Part shown: positions 23,378-31,180 of the stretch, piece by piece | Layout: each line of letters begins with the position of its first letter | How positions within the stretch are numbered: position 1 is the first letter of the stretch | Assembly (NCBI GenBank): GCA_033763335.1 | Contig: JANRKU010000140.1 | Location: 1 to 31,948, forward strand | Direction: 5' to 3' | Length of the DNA stretch: 31,948 bases | Origin: GCA-2794515 sp033763335 | GTDB taxonomy: Bacteria; Chloroflexota; Anaerolineae; Aggregatilineales; Phototrophicaceae | Program-made: the position numbers and the translations under genes | Notes under the pieces: model-generated | The model's database searches: none | Seen by the model: only the letters and a program-made list of their open reading frames with translations | Told to the model about the DNA's origin: nothing

Positions 23378-24868
23378 TTGACTTCAAATACCTTACACTC
23401 AAAAGATCCTTCAAGTGGCGCATTTCCTATGCGATTTTTGCGTTGGTGGTTAACTCCTAATGCGACTGAGCGTGATGAACGCTTTCGTGAAAGCGTTATC
23501 CGCGCTTCTTCACTGGTTTTAATCGGTGCGACACTCATCGCCATGTTTTTTGTGATGTCGGCATTTGATGGTAATGTCGAATTGGCTACCAATCGTTTTG
23601 TAACGATGGTGACGTTTATTATTTTGTTATTGATACCCTTTTTTCTGGCACAAAGAGGATATATCAATATTGCGGGATGGGCGCTTTTGATGATGCCCAT
23701 TTTTGCATTTGTTAACTTTTCAGTCACGATGGGTTTGTGGATTAATCTGACTACTTTCTTTTTGCTCCTCGTTAGTTTATATGGGCAATTGGTGTTACCT
23801 CGCCAGCAGGTACGTTATTTGTTAGTGTTGTCGTTTGGCTTGGTCTTATTTGTCCAATTTTTACCTAACCCAATAACCACACTCGCTGAAACGCCAGCAC
23901 CAGCACTCATCGGATTAGTGCAACGCTCAACTGCGACGGCGCTGACTATTATTTTTCTGATTATCGTGAATGTGTTGTTATATGTGTTGCGCCGTGAATT
24001 CGATTCGCGCCAAGATGAGCTACAGGGGTTTGTGAAAGAACTTGATAACCGTGTGCAAGAGCGCACCCGTGAATTGGATATTTCTCGTAAGCAGGCTGAG
24101 GATGCCCGCCAACAGGCAGAAGAAGCCCGCAAACAAGCGGAAGATGCCAACACGATTAAGTCGAAATTTTTGGCAAATATGAGCCATGAACTCCGCACCC
24201 CACTGAACGCCATCCTCAACTTTACGGCGTTTGTTGCCGATGGGGTGATGGGTGATGTGAACGATGAACAAGAAGATGCTCTGCGCCAATCTATCAGCAG
24301 TGGCAAGCACTTACTCTCGCTCATCAACGATATTTTGGATGTGACCAAAATTGAGGCGGGGCTGATGGATTTGTTCATCCAAGCCGTAGATTTTAACGAA
24401 ATCCTCGGTGGGGTGGTGGGCATTGGCAAGGGGTTGGCAAAAGACAAGCCCATTGACTTGATTACCGACATACAAGAAAAATTGCCCGTGACCTATGGTG
24501 ATAAGCGCCGTATGCGTCAAGTATTTTTGAATATTGTGTCGAATGCGTTCAAATTTACGCCCAAAGGGTCTATCACCATCCACGCCCATTCCACAGATAC
24601 CCATTTGCATGTGCATGTGACCGATACGGGCATTGGTATCTCGCCAGAACATCAAGAATTGGTGTTTGAATCGTTCAAACAGGCACAAAATGACACGCTC
24701 GACACCGTTGGGACGGGGTTGGGGATGCCCATCTCGAAATATTTTGTAGAGTCACATAGAGGGCGTATGTGGTTTGAAACCGAAGTCGGAAAAGGCACAA
24801 CATTTTTTGTCGAATTGCCCATCCTCACTGAAGCAGAAGCCAATCAATTGGATGTCTTAACTCTTTAG
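23378..24868 (+). CDS. Membrane histidine kinase 1 of a tandem pair
   Basis: 496 aa. The TTG start at 23378 follows AGGGGAAA with 7-8 bases between and gives an N-terminus of the same length as the paralogue; an ATG at 23429 is the alternative. An amphipathic RWWLTPNATERDERF segment (22-36) precedes about six membrane spans (43-202) with little extracytoplasmic sequence. A coiled coil (205-257) with three heptads follows, then HisKA with phospho-His270 in NMSHELRTPLNAI, N box NIVSNAFKFTPKG, DTGIGIS and GTGLGMPIS. The kinase core is nearly identical to the gene at 24999 while the membrane part is not. The sensed signal is unknown; the membrane itself or a small molecule is possible. Confidence 0.92.
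   Translation: MTSNTLHSKDPSSGAFPMRFLRWWLTPNATERDERFRESVIRASSLVLIGATLIAMFFVMSAFDGNVELATNRFVTMVTFIILLLIPFFLAQRGYINIAGWALLMMPIFAFVNFSVTMGLWINLTTFFLLLVSLYGQLVLPRQQVRYLLVLSFGLVLFVQFLPNPITTLAETPAPALIGLVQRSTATALTIIFLIIVNVLLYVLRREFDSRQDELQGFVKELDNRVQERTRELDISRKQAEDARQQAEEARKQAEDANTIKSKFLANMSHELRTPLNAILNFTAFVADGVMGDVNDEQEDALRQSISSGKHLLSLINDILDVTKIEAGLMDLFIQAVDFNEILGGVVGIGKGLAKDKPIDLITDIQEKLPVTYGDKRRMRQVFLNIVSNAFKFTPKGSITIHAHSTDTHLHVHVTDTGIGISPEHQELVFESFKQAQNDTLDTVGTGLGMPISKYFVESHRGRMWFETEVGKGTTFFVELPILTEAEANQLDVLTL
24086..24148 (+). repeat. Three 21-bp in-frame repeats encoding coiled-coil heptads
   Basis: Units at 24086-24106, 24107-24127 and 24128-24148 encode RKQAEDA, RQQAEEA and RKQAEDA. The paralogous kinase at 24999 has only one such unit. 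Two extra heptads lengthen the signalling helix but keep its phase. Confidence 0.8.
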
Positions 24869-24873
24869 CTAAA

Positions 24874-24893
24874 ACCTGTCTAATTAGACAGGT
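24874..24893. other. Perfect palindrome between the paired kinases
   Basis: ACCTGTCTAATTAGACAGGT is self-complementary over 20 bases and lies 6 bases after the first kinase gene. On the plus strand it is followed by an A-run, not T, so it is not a normal terminator in that direction. It may be a protein-binding site or an mRNA end hairpin. Confidence 0.55.
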
Positions 24894-24948
24894 AAAAAAG
24901 CAAAAAGACTCCCTTTTTAGCCAGTTATGGTCATTTTTATAAAGACCT

Positions 24949-24963
24949 TATACTGAGAGTATA
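24949..24963. promoter_or_regulatory. Inverted repeat TATACT-gag-AGTATA before kinase 2
   Basis: A 15-base dyad lies 36 bases upstream of the ATG at 24999. TATACT could be a -10 element and the dyad an operator over it. No good -35 is present. Confidence 0.35.
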
Positions 24964-24998
24964 GTGAAATTTTGTTTTGAGTAGAGAGAATTTGTCAC

Positions 24999-26432
24999 AT
25001 GGTCACACCTGTCATCGCACCCAATAACATACCAGAATTTGGTTGGTTGCCCCGCAAATGGCTCAATTGGTGGCTCACTCCCCGCGCCACAGAACGGACT
25101 GAACGCTTCCGTGAACGGGCGCTCCGATTATCTGCATTTATCCTTTTGGTCAGCGTCCTGATTTATACACCACTTGGCATCATCAGCACCTTTGATACGA
25201 TAACTGGTCGTACAATTGAACGGCTCGGCATTGTGGTTGTGGCTTATGTCTTTTTGGCAGTTGCGATGTTATTAATCCACAAAAAATACACCATTCCTGC
25301 CGCATGGCTATTGATAGCCATCTGGATTGGGACATTTTTTTCCTCAGCGCATAATAATGGCTTGTGGATGGGACTCAGCATCGTCTTTTTGGGCTTTACC
25401 ATCGTGTATGGTCAGTTGATTTTGCCCGGTAGACAAAATGTTTATTTGATGATTATCAATATTTTGGTTATTTTGGCGTTGCTGTTTTTTCCTGCACCAG
25501 CAATCAATGTTGATTCTGGGCAAATGACACTGCCTGTTTCGGTTGTGATTGCAGTGGTGTTTGTCGTCATCATGAATGCCTTGCTCTTGGTGTTGCGCCA
25601 AGAATTGCAATCGCGCTTGGTGGAATTGAGCAGTTTTGTGAGCGTATTGGATGCGCGTGTACAAGAACGCACCCGTGAACTGGAAATTGCCCGCAAGCAA
25701 GCGGAAGATGCCAATACCATCAAGTCGAAATTTTTGGCGAATATGAGCCATGAACTCCGCACCCCCCTAAACGCCATCCTCAACTTTACGGCGTTTGTTG
25801 CCGATGGGGTGATGGGTGATGTGAATGAAGAACAAGAAGATGCCCTGCGCCAATCTATCAGCAGTGGCAAGCACCTACTCTCGCTCATCAACGATATTTT
25901 GGATGTGACCAAAATTGAGGCGGGGCTGATGGATTTGTTCATCCAAGCCGTAGACCTAAACGAAATTCTCGCGGGGGTGGTGGGCATTGGCAAGGGGTTG
26001 GCAAAAGATAAGCCGATTGACCTGATTGTGGATATACAAGAAAAATTGCCCGTGACTTATGGTGATAAGCGCCGTATGCGCCAAGTGTTTTTGAATATGG
26101 TGTCGAATGCGTTCAAATTTACGCCCAAAGGGTCTATCACCATCCACGCCCATGCCACCGATACCCATTTGCATGTGCATGTGACCGATACGGGCATTGG
26201 TATCTCGCCAGAGCATCAAAAACTGGTGTTTGAATCGTTCAAACAGGCACAAAATGATACGCTCGACACGGTTGGGACAGGGTTGGGGATGCCCATCTCG
26301 AAATATTTTGTAGAGTCACATAGAGGGCGTATGTGGTTTGAAACCGAAGTCGGAAAAGGCACAACATTTTTTGTCGAATTGCCCATCCTCACCGAAGCAG
26401 AAGCCAATTCACTGGATGTTCTATCTCTTTAA
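24999..26432 (+). CDS. Membrane histidine kinase 2 of a tandem pair
   Basis: 477 aa. Same plan as kinase 1: a LNWWLTPRATERTERF segment (22-37), about six membrane spans (43-199), a shorter coiled coil (203-239), then HisKA with phospho-His251 and HATPase. From ARKQAEDANTIKSKF to the end the two proteins differ at only a handful of positions, and their DNA is almost the same, whereas the membrane halves share only scattered residues. This implies duplication followed by sensor divergence and/or exchange between the kinase halves. Both kinases probably serve the same receivers, which begin 22 bases downstream. AGAGAG precedes the ATG. Confidence 0.93.
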   Translation: MVTPVIAPNNIPEFGWLPRKWLNWWLTPRATERTERFRERALRLSAFILLVSVLIYTPLGIISTFDTITGRTIERLGIVVVAYVFLAVAMLLIHKKYTIPAAWLLIAIWIGTFFSSAHNNGLWMGLSIVFLGFTIVYGQLILPGRQNVYLMIINILVILALLFFPAPAINVDSGQMTLPVSVVIAVVFVVIMNALLLVLRQELQSRLVELSSFVSVLDARVQERTRELEIARKQAEDANTIKSKFLANMSHELRTPLNAILNFTAFVADGVMGDVNEEQEDALRQSISSGKHLLSLINDILDVTKIEAGLMDLFIQAVDLNEILAGVVGIGKGLAKDKPIDLIVDIQEKLPVTYGDKRRMRQVFLNMVSNAFKFTPKGSITIHAHATDTHLHVHVTDTGIGISPEHQKLVFESFKQAQNDTLDTVGTGLGMPISKYFVESHRGRMWFETEVGKGTTFFVELPILTEAEANSLDVLSL

Positions 26433-26454
26433 GACGCGATTATAAGGAAGCCTT

Positions 26455-26865
26455 ATGTCTAACAATGCACCCGTGTTTTTATATGTCGAGGATGACTTTG
26501 CCAGTCGGCAGGTGATAAAGGTACTCATCACCCGCATCCTGCGCTATGAGCATCTGTCTATGTTTGAAAATAGCGCCGATTTTATGACGCGCCTAAAGGG
26601 GCTTACAAATAAGCCCACCATCATTTTTTTGGATGTGCAAATGCGCCCCCATACAGGCTATGAGGTGCTAACCATGCTCCGCCAAGACCCTGCTTATGCC
26701 GATGTGACGGTGGTGGCGATGACCGCCAATGTGATGTCGAATGACGTTGACCAACTCAAAGCCGCAGGATTTAACGGATTAATTGGCAAGCCGCTTGATA
26801 ATGATATTTTCCCACAACTGGTCACGCGCATTTTGGCGGGTGAATCGGTGTGGTATCTTCCATAA
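26455..26865 (+). CDS. Stand-alone receiver protein 1
   Basis: 136 aa, CheY-like receiver without output domain. Acidic pair in YVEDD (13-14), phospho-acceptor D60 in IIFLDVQMRPHTGYEV, Thr switch residue in AMTAN, Lys in IGKPLDND. The last helix ends in LAGESVWYLP. AAGGAAG precedes the ATG and the gene follows kinase 2 by 22 bases. It could hand phosphate on or act through protein contacts. The C-terminal Gly-Glu-Ser-Val-Trp recurs in the two receivers that follow. Confidence 0.93.
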   Translation: MSNNAPVFLYVEDDFASRQVIKVLITRILRYEHLSMFENSADFMTRLKGLTNKPTIIFLDVQMRPHTGYEVLTMLRQDPAYADVTVVAMTANVMSNDVDQLKAAGFNGLIGKPLDNDIFPQLVTRILAGESVWYLP

Positions 26866-26884
26866 TATATAAAGGACAGCAACT

Positions 26885-27322
26885 ATGTTTACATCAACAT
26901 CATTGGTTGGAAAACGGATATTTATCGTAGAAGATAACGCCAGCAATAGCACAATTATGAGAGTTTTGTTGCAAGCGGTGGGTGCAATTGTTTATAATGA
27001 CCGTTTTGCGATTAACACTGTTGAACGAATTCATGAAGCGGGTAAAATTGACCTCATCCTCATGGATTTGATGCTCTCCAAGGGACAATCGGGTTATGAT
27101 GTATTTGATGAAATCCGCAAAGACCCAGAACTCGCCAAAATTCCTGCCATTATCGTGAGTGCATCTGACCCTGCGCTAGAGATGAATCGGGCGCGTGATA
27201 AAGGGTTCAATGGGTATATTCCCAAGCCCATTAATAACCAAACGTTTGCGCGGATAATCGCTTCCGTCATCGAAGGACAGACGGTTTGGGGGGATGATTT
27301 TAATGAGTTTGAATTTCGCTAA
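26885..27322 (+). CDS. Stand-alone receiver protein 2
   Basis: 145 aa. Receiver with IVEDN (14-18), phospho-acceptor D61 in LILMDLMLSKGQSGYDV, Ser switch residue in VSASD and Lys in IPKPINN. The loop after D61 is one to two residues longer than in its neighbours. It ends IEGQTVWGDD followed by an acidic tail (FNEFEFR). AAGGACAGC precedes the ATG, 19 bases after receiver 1. Like its neighbours it has no DNA-binding, enzymatic or Hpt part. Confidence 0.93.
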   Translation: MFTSTSLVGKRIFIVEDNASNSTIMRVLLQAVGAIVYNDRFAINTVERIHEAGKIDLILMDLMLSKGQSGYDVFDEIRKDPELAKIPAIIVSASDPALEMNRARDKGFNGYIPKPINNQTFARIIASVIEGQTVWGDDFNEFEFR

Positions 27323-27340
27323 CCAAAGGATATGCACCCA

Positions 27341-27742
27341 ATGACCAAATTTACAGGTAAGACCGCATTAATTATTGAAGATGATGAAACCAGCATTAAG
27401 GTGATGGTGCAATTACTCAAACAAGTGGGGATGCCCGCCGCTATTATTCGGGATAGTTTTGATTTGGCGACACAACTCCAAGCAATTTCTAGCCCCGATG
27501 TGATTTTTTTGGATTTGGAAATGCCCCAGAGCAATGGCTATAGTGTGTTGGAATATATCCAACGCGCCCCACAATTTGAAAATATCCCAGTGGTGGCATA
27601 TACCACCCATACCAGCCACTTGAATAACGCCAAAAATGCGGGATTCCACAGCTTTTTGGGCAAGCCAATAGATGGTCGGCGTTTCCCTGCCATGCTAGAA
27701 AAAATCTTGAACGGTGAACCCGTGTGGGAAGTCCCCAGCTAA
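27341..27742 (+). CDS. Stand-alone receiver protein 3
   Basis: 133 aa. The ATG at 27341 is chosen over 27332 because AAAGGA (27325-27330) is 10 bases from it but only one from the other. Receiver with IIEDDE (11-16), phospho-acceptor D58 in VIFLDLEMPQSNGYSV, Thr switch residue in AYTTH and Lys in LGKPIDG. It ends LNGEPVWEVPS, sharing the Gly-Glu-x-Val-Trp tail with receivers 1 and 2. It is the last gene of the signalling island and is followed by a strong terminator hairpin. Confidence 0.93.
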   Translation: MTKFTGKTALIIEDDETSIKVMVQLLKQVGMPAAIIRDSFDLATQLQAISSPDVIFLDLEMPQSNGYSVLEYIQRAPQFENIPVVAYTTHTSHLNNAKNAGFHSFLGKPIDGRRFPAMLEKILNGEPVWEVPS

Positions 27743-27745
27743 CAG

Positions 27746-27815
27746 ATAGGCTTATTTGGGCATAGCGATGGATGACATTCATCTATGAGACTATGCCCGG
27801 TATTAGCCTATTTTT
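27746..27815. terminator. Bidirectional terminator between convergent genes
   Basis: A long imperfect stem, ATAGGCTTATTTGGGCATAG paired with CTATGCCCGGTATTAGCCTA, encloses a smaller stem (GATGGATG/CATCTATG region). It ends in TTTTT (27811-27815) on the plus strand. It separates receiver 3 from the minus-strand gene whose stop codon begins at 27816. Confidence 0.75.
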
Positions 27816-28278
27816 AAGTTAACGTTTCCTTGCGTACCCACTCTAGTGCCTTGTCGTAATCGGTAAAATAACGTTGTTTCATGCGTTTTGCTGGTCTGGT
27901 GAAGGTATTGCCAAATAATGTAAGTAAGGTCTGAAGAAAGCCGTTATCAAATACAACCGCCGAAAAAACATCCATGTCTAATTTATTGATGGTCGTCACA
28001 ATCTCTGGCAAGCGTTTGCGAAAATAAGGTGTTAGGGCGATATCGGGGTGTGAAATATCGAGCAATGCCCGCCCTGGTTTAGTGACATCTGAATTTTCGA
28101 GCGTGGTAAGACAAGCGTTGATATAGGTATCAACGGCTTCACGGCGTGTATTGGTTAAGGTATAAATAATCACATCGCCATCATCAAGCCATTCTAATGA
28201 AACCCCATTTCCGATTGATGTTGCGCCGATGGTTGTTCGGGGTGGAATTCCATCTGGTAAGGGGATTTTTATCGCCAT
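27814..28278 (-). CDS. Hypothetical STAS-like protein
   Basis: 154 aa, soluble, no signal peptide. The pattern is that of a small alpha/beta domain: a strand with IIYTLTN, RALLDISHPDIALTPYFRKR in the middle (strand-turn-helix), SAVVFDNGFLQTLL, and a C-terminal RYFTDYDKALEWVRKE. The closing Phe-x-x-x-x-x-Ala-x-x-Trp pattern is common in SpoIIAA/STAS-like proteins of Chloroflexota and related bacteria. The Asp-Ser phospho-site of true anti-anti-sigma factors is not evident. AAGGAGA precedes the ATG. It converges on the receiver operon and diverges from the gene at 28334. The STAS-like call is a pattern judgement. Confidence 0.6.
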   Translation of the reverse strand: MAIKIPLPDGIPPRTTIGATSIGNGVSLEWLDDGDVIIYTLTNTRREAVDTYINACLTTLENSDVTKPGRALLDISHPDIALTPYFRKRLPEIVTTINKLDMDVFSAVVFDNGFLQTLLTLFGNTFTRPAKRMKQRYFTDYDKALEWVRKETLT

Positions 28279-28296
28279 AATAAGGTCTCCTTATGC

Positions 28297-28302
28297 TATA
28301 AT
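28297..28302 (+). promoter_or_regulatory. Candidate extended -10 promoter (TGC-TATAAT)
   Basis: TATAAT preceded by TGC lies 31 bases upstream of the ATG at 28334, in the divergent gap. The same TGC-TATAAT or TGC-TACAAT arrangement occurs before hutG and before the helical protein/HNH pair. Confidence 0.5.
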
Positions 28303-28333
28303 TGTGCCATAAATGCCAAAGGATGTGACGGAT

Positions 28334-28615
28334 ATGTCTATCATAACACAAATTCAATTCCCAGAAGATTTATATCAACGCCTAGAGCAAACCGCACAGG
28401 CGCAAAATCGCTCCATTGATACCCTCATCTTAGACCTGATTACATCCTCTTTGGAGTCGCTTGATGAGACCGATGATGATTCGGACGAGTATATCAAAGC
28501 CAGCTTTTTGCAGGGATGGAAAGAAGCCATGACAGGTGCGCCAACGCGGTCTGCGTGGGATTTGCTCGCTGAATTGGATGATGTTGAAGATGATATGCCT
28601 GCCGATTGGCAATGA
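28334..28615 (+). CDS. Ribbon-helix-helix / antitoxin-like small protein
   Basis: 93 aa. The ATG at 28334 is preferred over 28313 because AAAGGA is 10 bases upstream and the -10 element leaves almost no leader for 28313. Residues 3-40 (ITQIQFPEDLYQRLEQTA, then QNRSIDTLILDLI) match the strand-helix-helix plan of CopG/Arc-type proteins. The rest is very acidic and ends in SAWDLLAELDDVEDDMPADW. This tail resembles antitoxins that wrap a PIN or RelE-type toxin, but no toxin gene follows. It may be a solitary regulator. Confidence 0.65.
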   Translation: MSIITQIQFPEDLYQRLEQTAQAQNRSIDTLILDLITSSLESLDETDDDSDEYIKASFLQGWKEAMTGAPTRSAWDLLAELDDVEDDMPADWQ

Positions 28616-28756
28616 TATAAATCGTTTTTTTCAATAGCCTGTATGTTCGCACCAACACACCATATTTTATCCAATATTTATTAACATCATTAATGGATTT
28701 CTGTGATAGGTAGGTGTTTTATCACCCGCCGTAAAAATAAAGAGAGATACAACATC

Positions 28757-30631
28757 ATGGACAAACTCACCCTCAAAAATGGCAAATTTATAGACCCCTC
28801 TGGACGTGAAGTGATGCTACGCGGTATAAACCTCAGTGGTAGCACGAAAACCCCACCCGATGAACCCGCGCAAATTGCGAATAATTTTTCTCGGCATCGA
28901 GAAGTATCCTTTGTGGGTCGTCCATTCCCGCGTGAAAAAGCACACGAGCATTTTAACCGCCTGCGCCATTGGGGATTCAACTGCCTGCGCTTTTTGACCA
29001 CATGGGAGGCGATTGAACACACGGGTCCCGGTCAATATGATACGGACTATTTAGATTATTTTGCCGATATGGTCAAATTAGCGGGCGACTATGGCTTTTA
29101 TGTGTTCATAGACCCGCATCAAGATGTGTGGTCACGCATGACAGGCGGTGATGGTGCGCCCGGTTGGACATTAGAGGCAGTCGGGTTTGATATTTCCAAA
29201 CTCGATTTGAGCGAAGCCGCCATCACCATGCAACGGCGCTATCCCGATTATGGGCGCATGGTATGGATAAATAATTATCTCCGTTTAGCCTGTAAAACGA
29301 TGTTCACGTTGTTTTTTGCGGGGGATAAATATGCCCCACACGTCAAAATTGCGGGGGCATCGGCACAATCATTTTTGCAAAATGCCTTTATCAATTCCAT
29401 CGCCCAAATCGCCATGCGGGTTAAAGATATGCCCCATGTAATCGGATATGGCGCGATGAATGAGCCGAGTGGCGGATTTTTGGGCTTGGATTCGCTCCAA
29501 ACCATTAGCGGATTTCCGCATCAAGGCTTTGTGTTGAGTCCCGCCGAGAGTATTTTTATCGGCAGTGGCTTCACGCGCACCCTGCAAAAAGCCGAATTAC
29601 AAGGATTCATCGCTATGCCTGTTGATGGCGAAGTGACCGTGAACCCGATGGGCATATCGGCATGGAAAACCCCAGAACACGATATTTGGCGCAAGGTGGG
29701 GTTATATACGGTGGATAAACACGGTAAGCCGTATATCACCCGCGATTTTTATTTTAAGGGAAGCACCTTTTTGGACGATGGCTTGTTGCCATTCATGCGG
29801 AATTTTATCACCAAAATTCGCTCTATCCACAGTGGCGCGACCTTATTTGTCGAAACCGACCCCACCGATGTGCATCAACTCCAACTCAACCCGATGGAGT
29901 GGGGTAATGTGGTCAATGCCAGCCATTGGTATGACAATATGATGCTATTGAGCAAGCAATTCACAGGCGAGGTGGGGCTGGATATGAAAAATTTGGCAAT
30001 TGTGGAAGGGCGCGACGATGTGGCGCAGATGTTCAAAGACACCATCGCCGATTATACCCGTATTTCGCGTGAGCAGATGGGGGGAGCGCCCACGCTCGTT
30101 GGCGAATTTGGCTTGCAATTTGATATGAACGATAAAATCGGTTATAAGACGGGCGATTTTTCGATGCACGAATTGGCGCTATCTATGTATTTTGATGCGA
30201 TGGATGCCAACCTTGCCCATACAGCCCTGTGGAATTATACCCCCGATAACACCAACCGTTGGGGGGATAATTGGAATGAAGAAGATTTGAGCATTTTTAG
30301 CCGTGACCAACAAACCAATCCCGCCGATGTGAATAGCGGTGGGCGTGCTATCAAAGGATTTTCGCGTCCGTATGTGATGGCGGCGGGTGGGGTGCTAAAA
30401 GCGATGCGTTTCGATTGGAAATCGGGCGTGTTTATTGGCGAGATTGTCTTTGGCAAAGATGCCCCTCCCAGTGAGGTTTATATCCCCAAATTATGGTATC
30501 CGAATGGGATGGATGTGGTCATCACCAGTGGCACATGGACGCTCACCGATGCGCGGGATGGTCAGGTATTGCGCTGGACAGGCGCAAATGCAGGTTTAGG
30601 ACAAATTACACTCTTACCAGCAAAAGGATAA
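28757..30631 (+). CDS. Glycoside hydrolase family 5, GH5_12-like beta-glucosidase
   Basis: 624 aa. Starts at MDKLTLKNG with AAAGAGAG upstream; an earlier in-frame start at 28703 lacks a ribosome site. The TIM barrel is shown by VMLRGINLSGSTKTP (19-33), GFNCLRFLTTWEAIEH (73-88), IDPHQDVWSR (118-127), acid/base Glu236 in GAMNEPSGG and nucleophile Glu450 in LVGEFG. A beta-rich C-terminal domain (about 535-624) matches the GH5 C-terminal domain. The pattern recalls the GH5_12 group with fungal sterylglucosidases and EGCrP2, so a glycolipid or steryl glucoside is the likely substrate. There is no signal peptide, so it acts inside the cell. The subfamily assignment is from memory of motifs. Confidence 0.85.
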   Translation: MDKLTLKNGKFIDPSGREVMLRGINLSGSTKTPPDEPAQIANNFSRHREVSFVGRPFPREKAHEHFNRLRHWGFNCLRFLTTWEAIEHTGPGQYDTDYLDYFADMVKLAGDYGFYVFIDPHQDVWSRMTGGDGAPGWTLEAVGFDISKLDLSEAAITMQRRYPDYGRMVWINNYLRLACKTMFTLFFAGDKYAPHVKIAGASAQSFLQNAFINSIAQIAMRVKDMPHVIGYGAMNEPSGGFLGLDSLQTISGFPHQGFVLSPAESIFIGSGFTRTLQKAELQGFIAMPVDGEVTVNPMGISAWKTPEHDIWRKVGLYTVDKHGKPYITRDFYFKGSTFLDDGLLPFMRNFITKIRSIHSGATLFVETDPTDVHQLQLNPMEWGNVVNASHWYDNMMLLSKQFTGEVGLDMKNLAIVEGRDDVAQMFKDTIADYTRISREQMGGAPTLVGEFGLQFDMNDKIGYKTGDFSMHELALSMYFDAMDANLAHTALWNYTPDNTNRWGDNWNEEDLSIFSRDQQTNPADVNSGGRAIKGFSRPYVMAAGGVLKAMRFDWKSGVFIGEIVFGKDAPPSEVYIPKLWYPNGMDVVITSGTWTLTDARDGQVLRWTGANAGLGQITLLPAKG

Positions 30632-30635
30632 TAGG

Positions 30636-31172
30636 ATGTTTCCACCCCTGTTTAGCGCCAAACGGATTCGCCTTGCGACACCGCTATCAGATGATAAAGC
30701 GACCTTTGTGCGTTGGTCACAAGATGATGAGTATACCCGCATGTTGGATGATGACCCTATCCGCCCACTATCAGAGGGGAATTTTGGGCATTTTGATGGG
30801 AGCGCCTCGCCAGAAAATCCGTATTTTCATCTGCGGACGCTGGAAGATGACACGCTCATCGGCTTTGTGGTGTTATTTAACATCAAATGGGGCAATCAAT
30901 CGGCAGAGATGGCGATTGGCATCGGTGAAAAAAATTATCGTAAAAAAGGATATGGCAGTGAGGCGCTCGCGCTCATCCTCAATTATGCCTTCAATGAACT
31001 CAATTTGTATCGGGTGGGGTTAACTGTTATTTCGTATAATGCCGATGCCATCAAAGCCTATGAACGGGCAGGATTTGTGCAAGAAGGCATACGGCGCAAG
31101 GCGGTGCAACGTCATGGTGTGCGCTATGATTTGATTCAATATGGCATTTTACGCGATGAATGGAAGGGGTAA
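30636..31172 (+). CDS. GNAT family N-acetyltransferase (RimJ/RimL-like)
   Basis: 178 aa, single acetyltransferase domain using acetyl-CoA. The pyrophosphate-binding motif A is IGEKNYRKKGYGSEAL (96-111), and motif B contains NADAIKAYERAGFVQEG (135-151). The early RIRLATPLSDDKATFVRW segment is typical of the RimJ/RimL-like branch. AAAGGATAATAGG precedes the ATG, which is 4 bases after the GH5 stop, so the genes share a transcript. The substrate is unknown; N-termini of proteins, amino sugars or small amines are all possible. Confidence 0.92.
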   Translation: MFPPLFSAKRIRLATPLSDDKATFVRWSQDDEYTRMLDDDPIRPLSEGNFGHFDGSASPENPYFHLRTLEDDTLIGFVVLFNIKWGNQSAEMAIGIGEKNYRKKGYGSEALALILNYAFNELNLYRVGLTVISYNADAIKAYERAGFVQEGIRRKAVQRHGVRYDLIQYGILRDEWKG

Positions 31173-31180
31173 TCACAACC

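Noticed and set aside
24874..24893. Palindrome read as a terminator for kinase 1
   Set aside because: It is followed by an A-run on the coding strand, so the U-tract needed for intrinsic termination is missing. It is kept only as a palindrome.
23378..26432. Tandem kinases as an assembly artefact
   Set aside because: The sensor halves and the intergenic sequences differ clearly and both genes are intact, so a false duplication is unlikely, though exchange of reads within the similar half cannot be excluded from sequence alone.
30493..31023. 176-codon plus-strand frame overlapping GH5 and the acetyltransferase
   Set aside because: It is out of frame with two well-supported genes, with Cys/Trp/Arg-rich composition and no family match.
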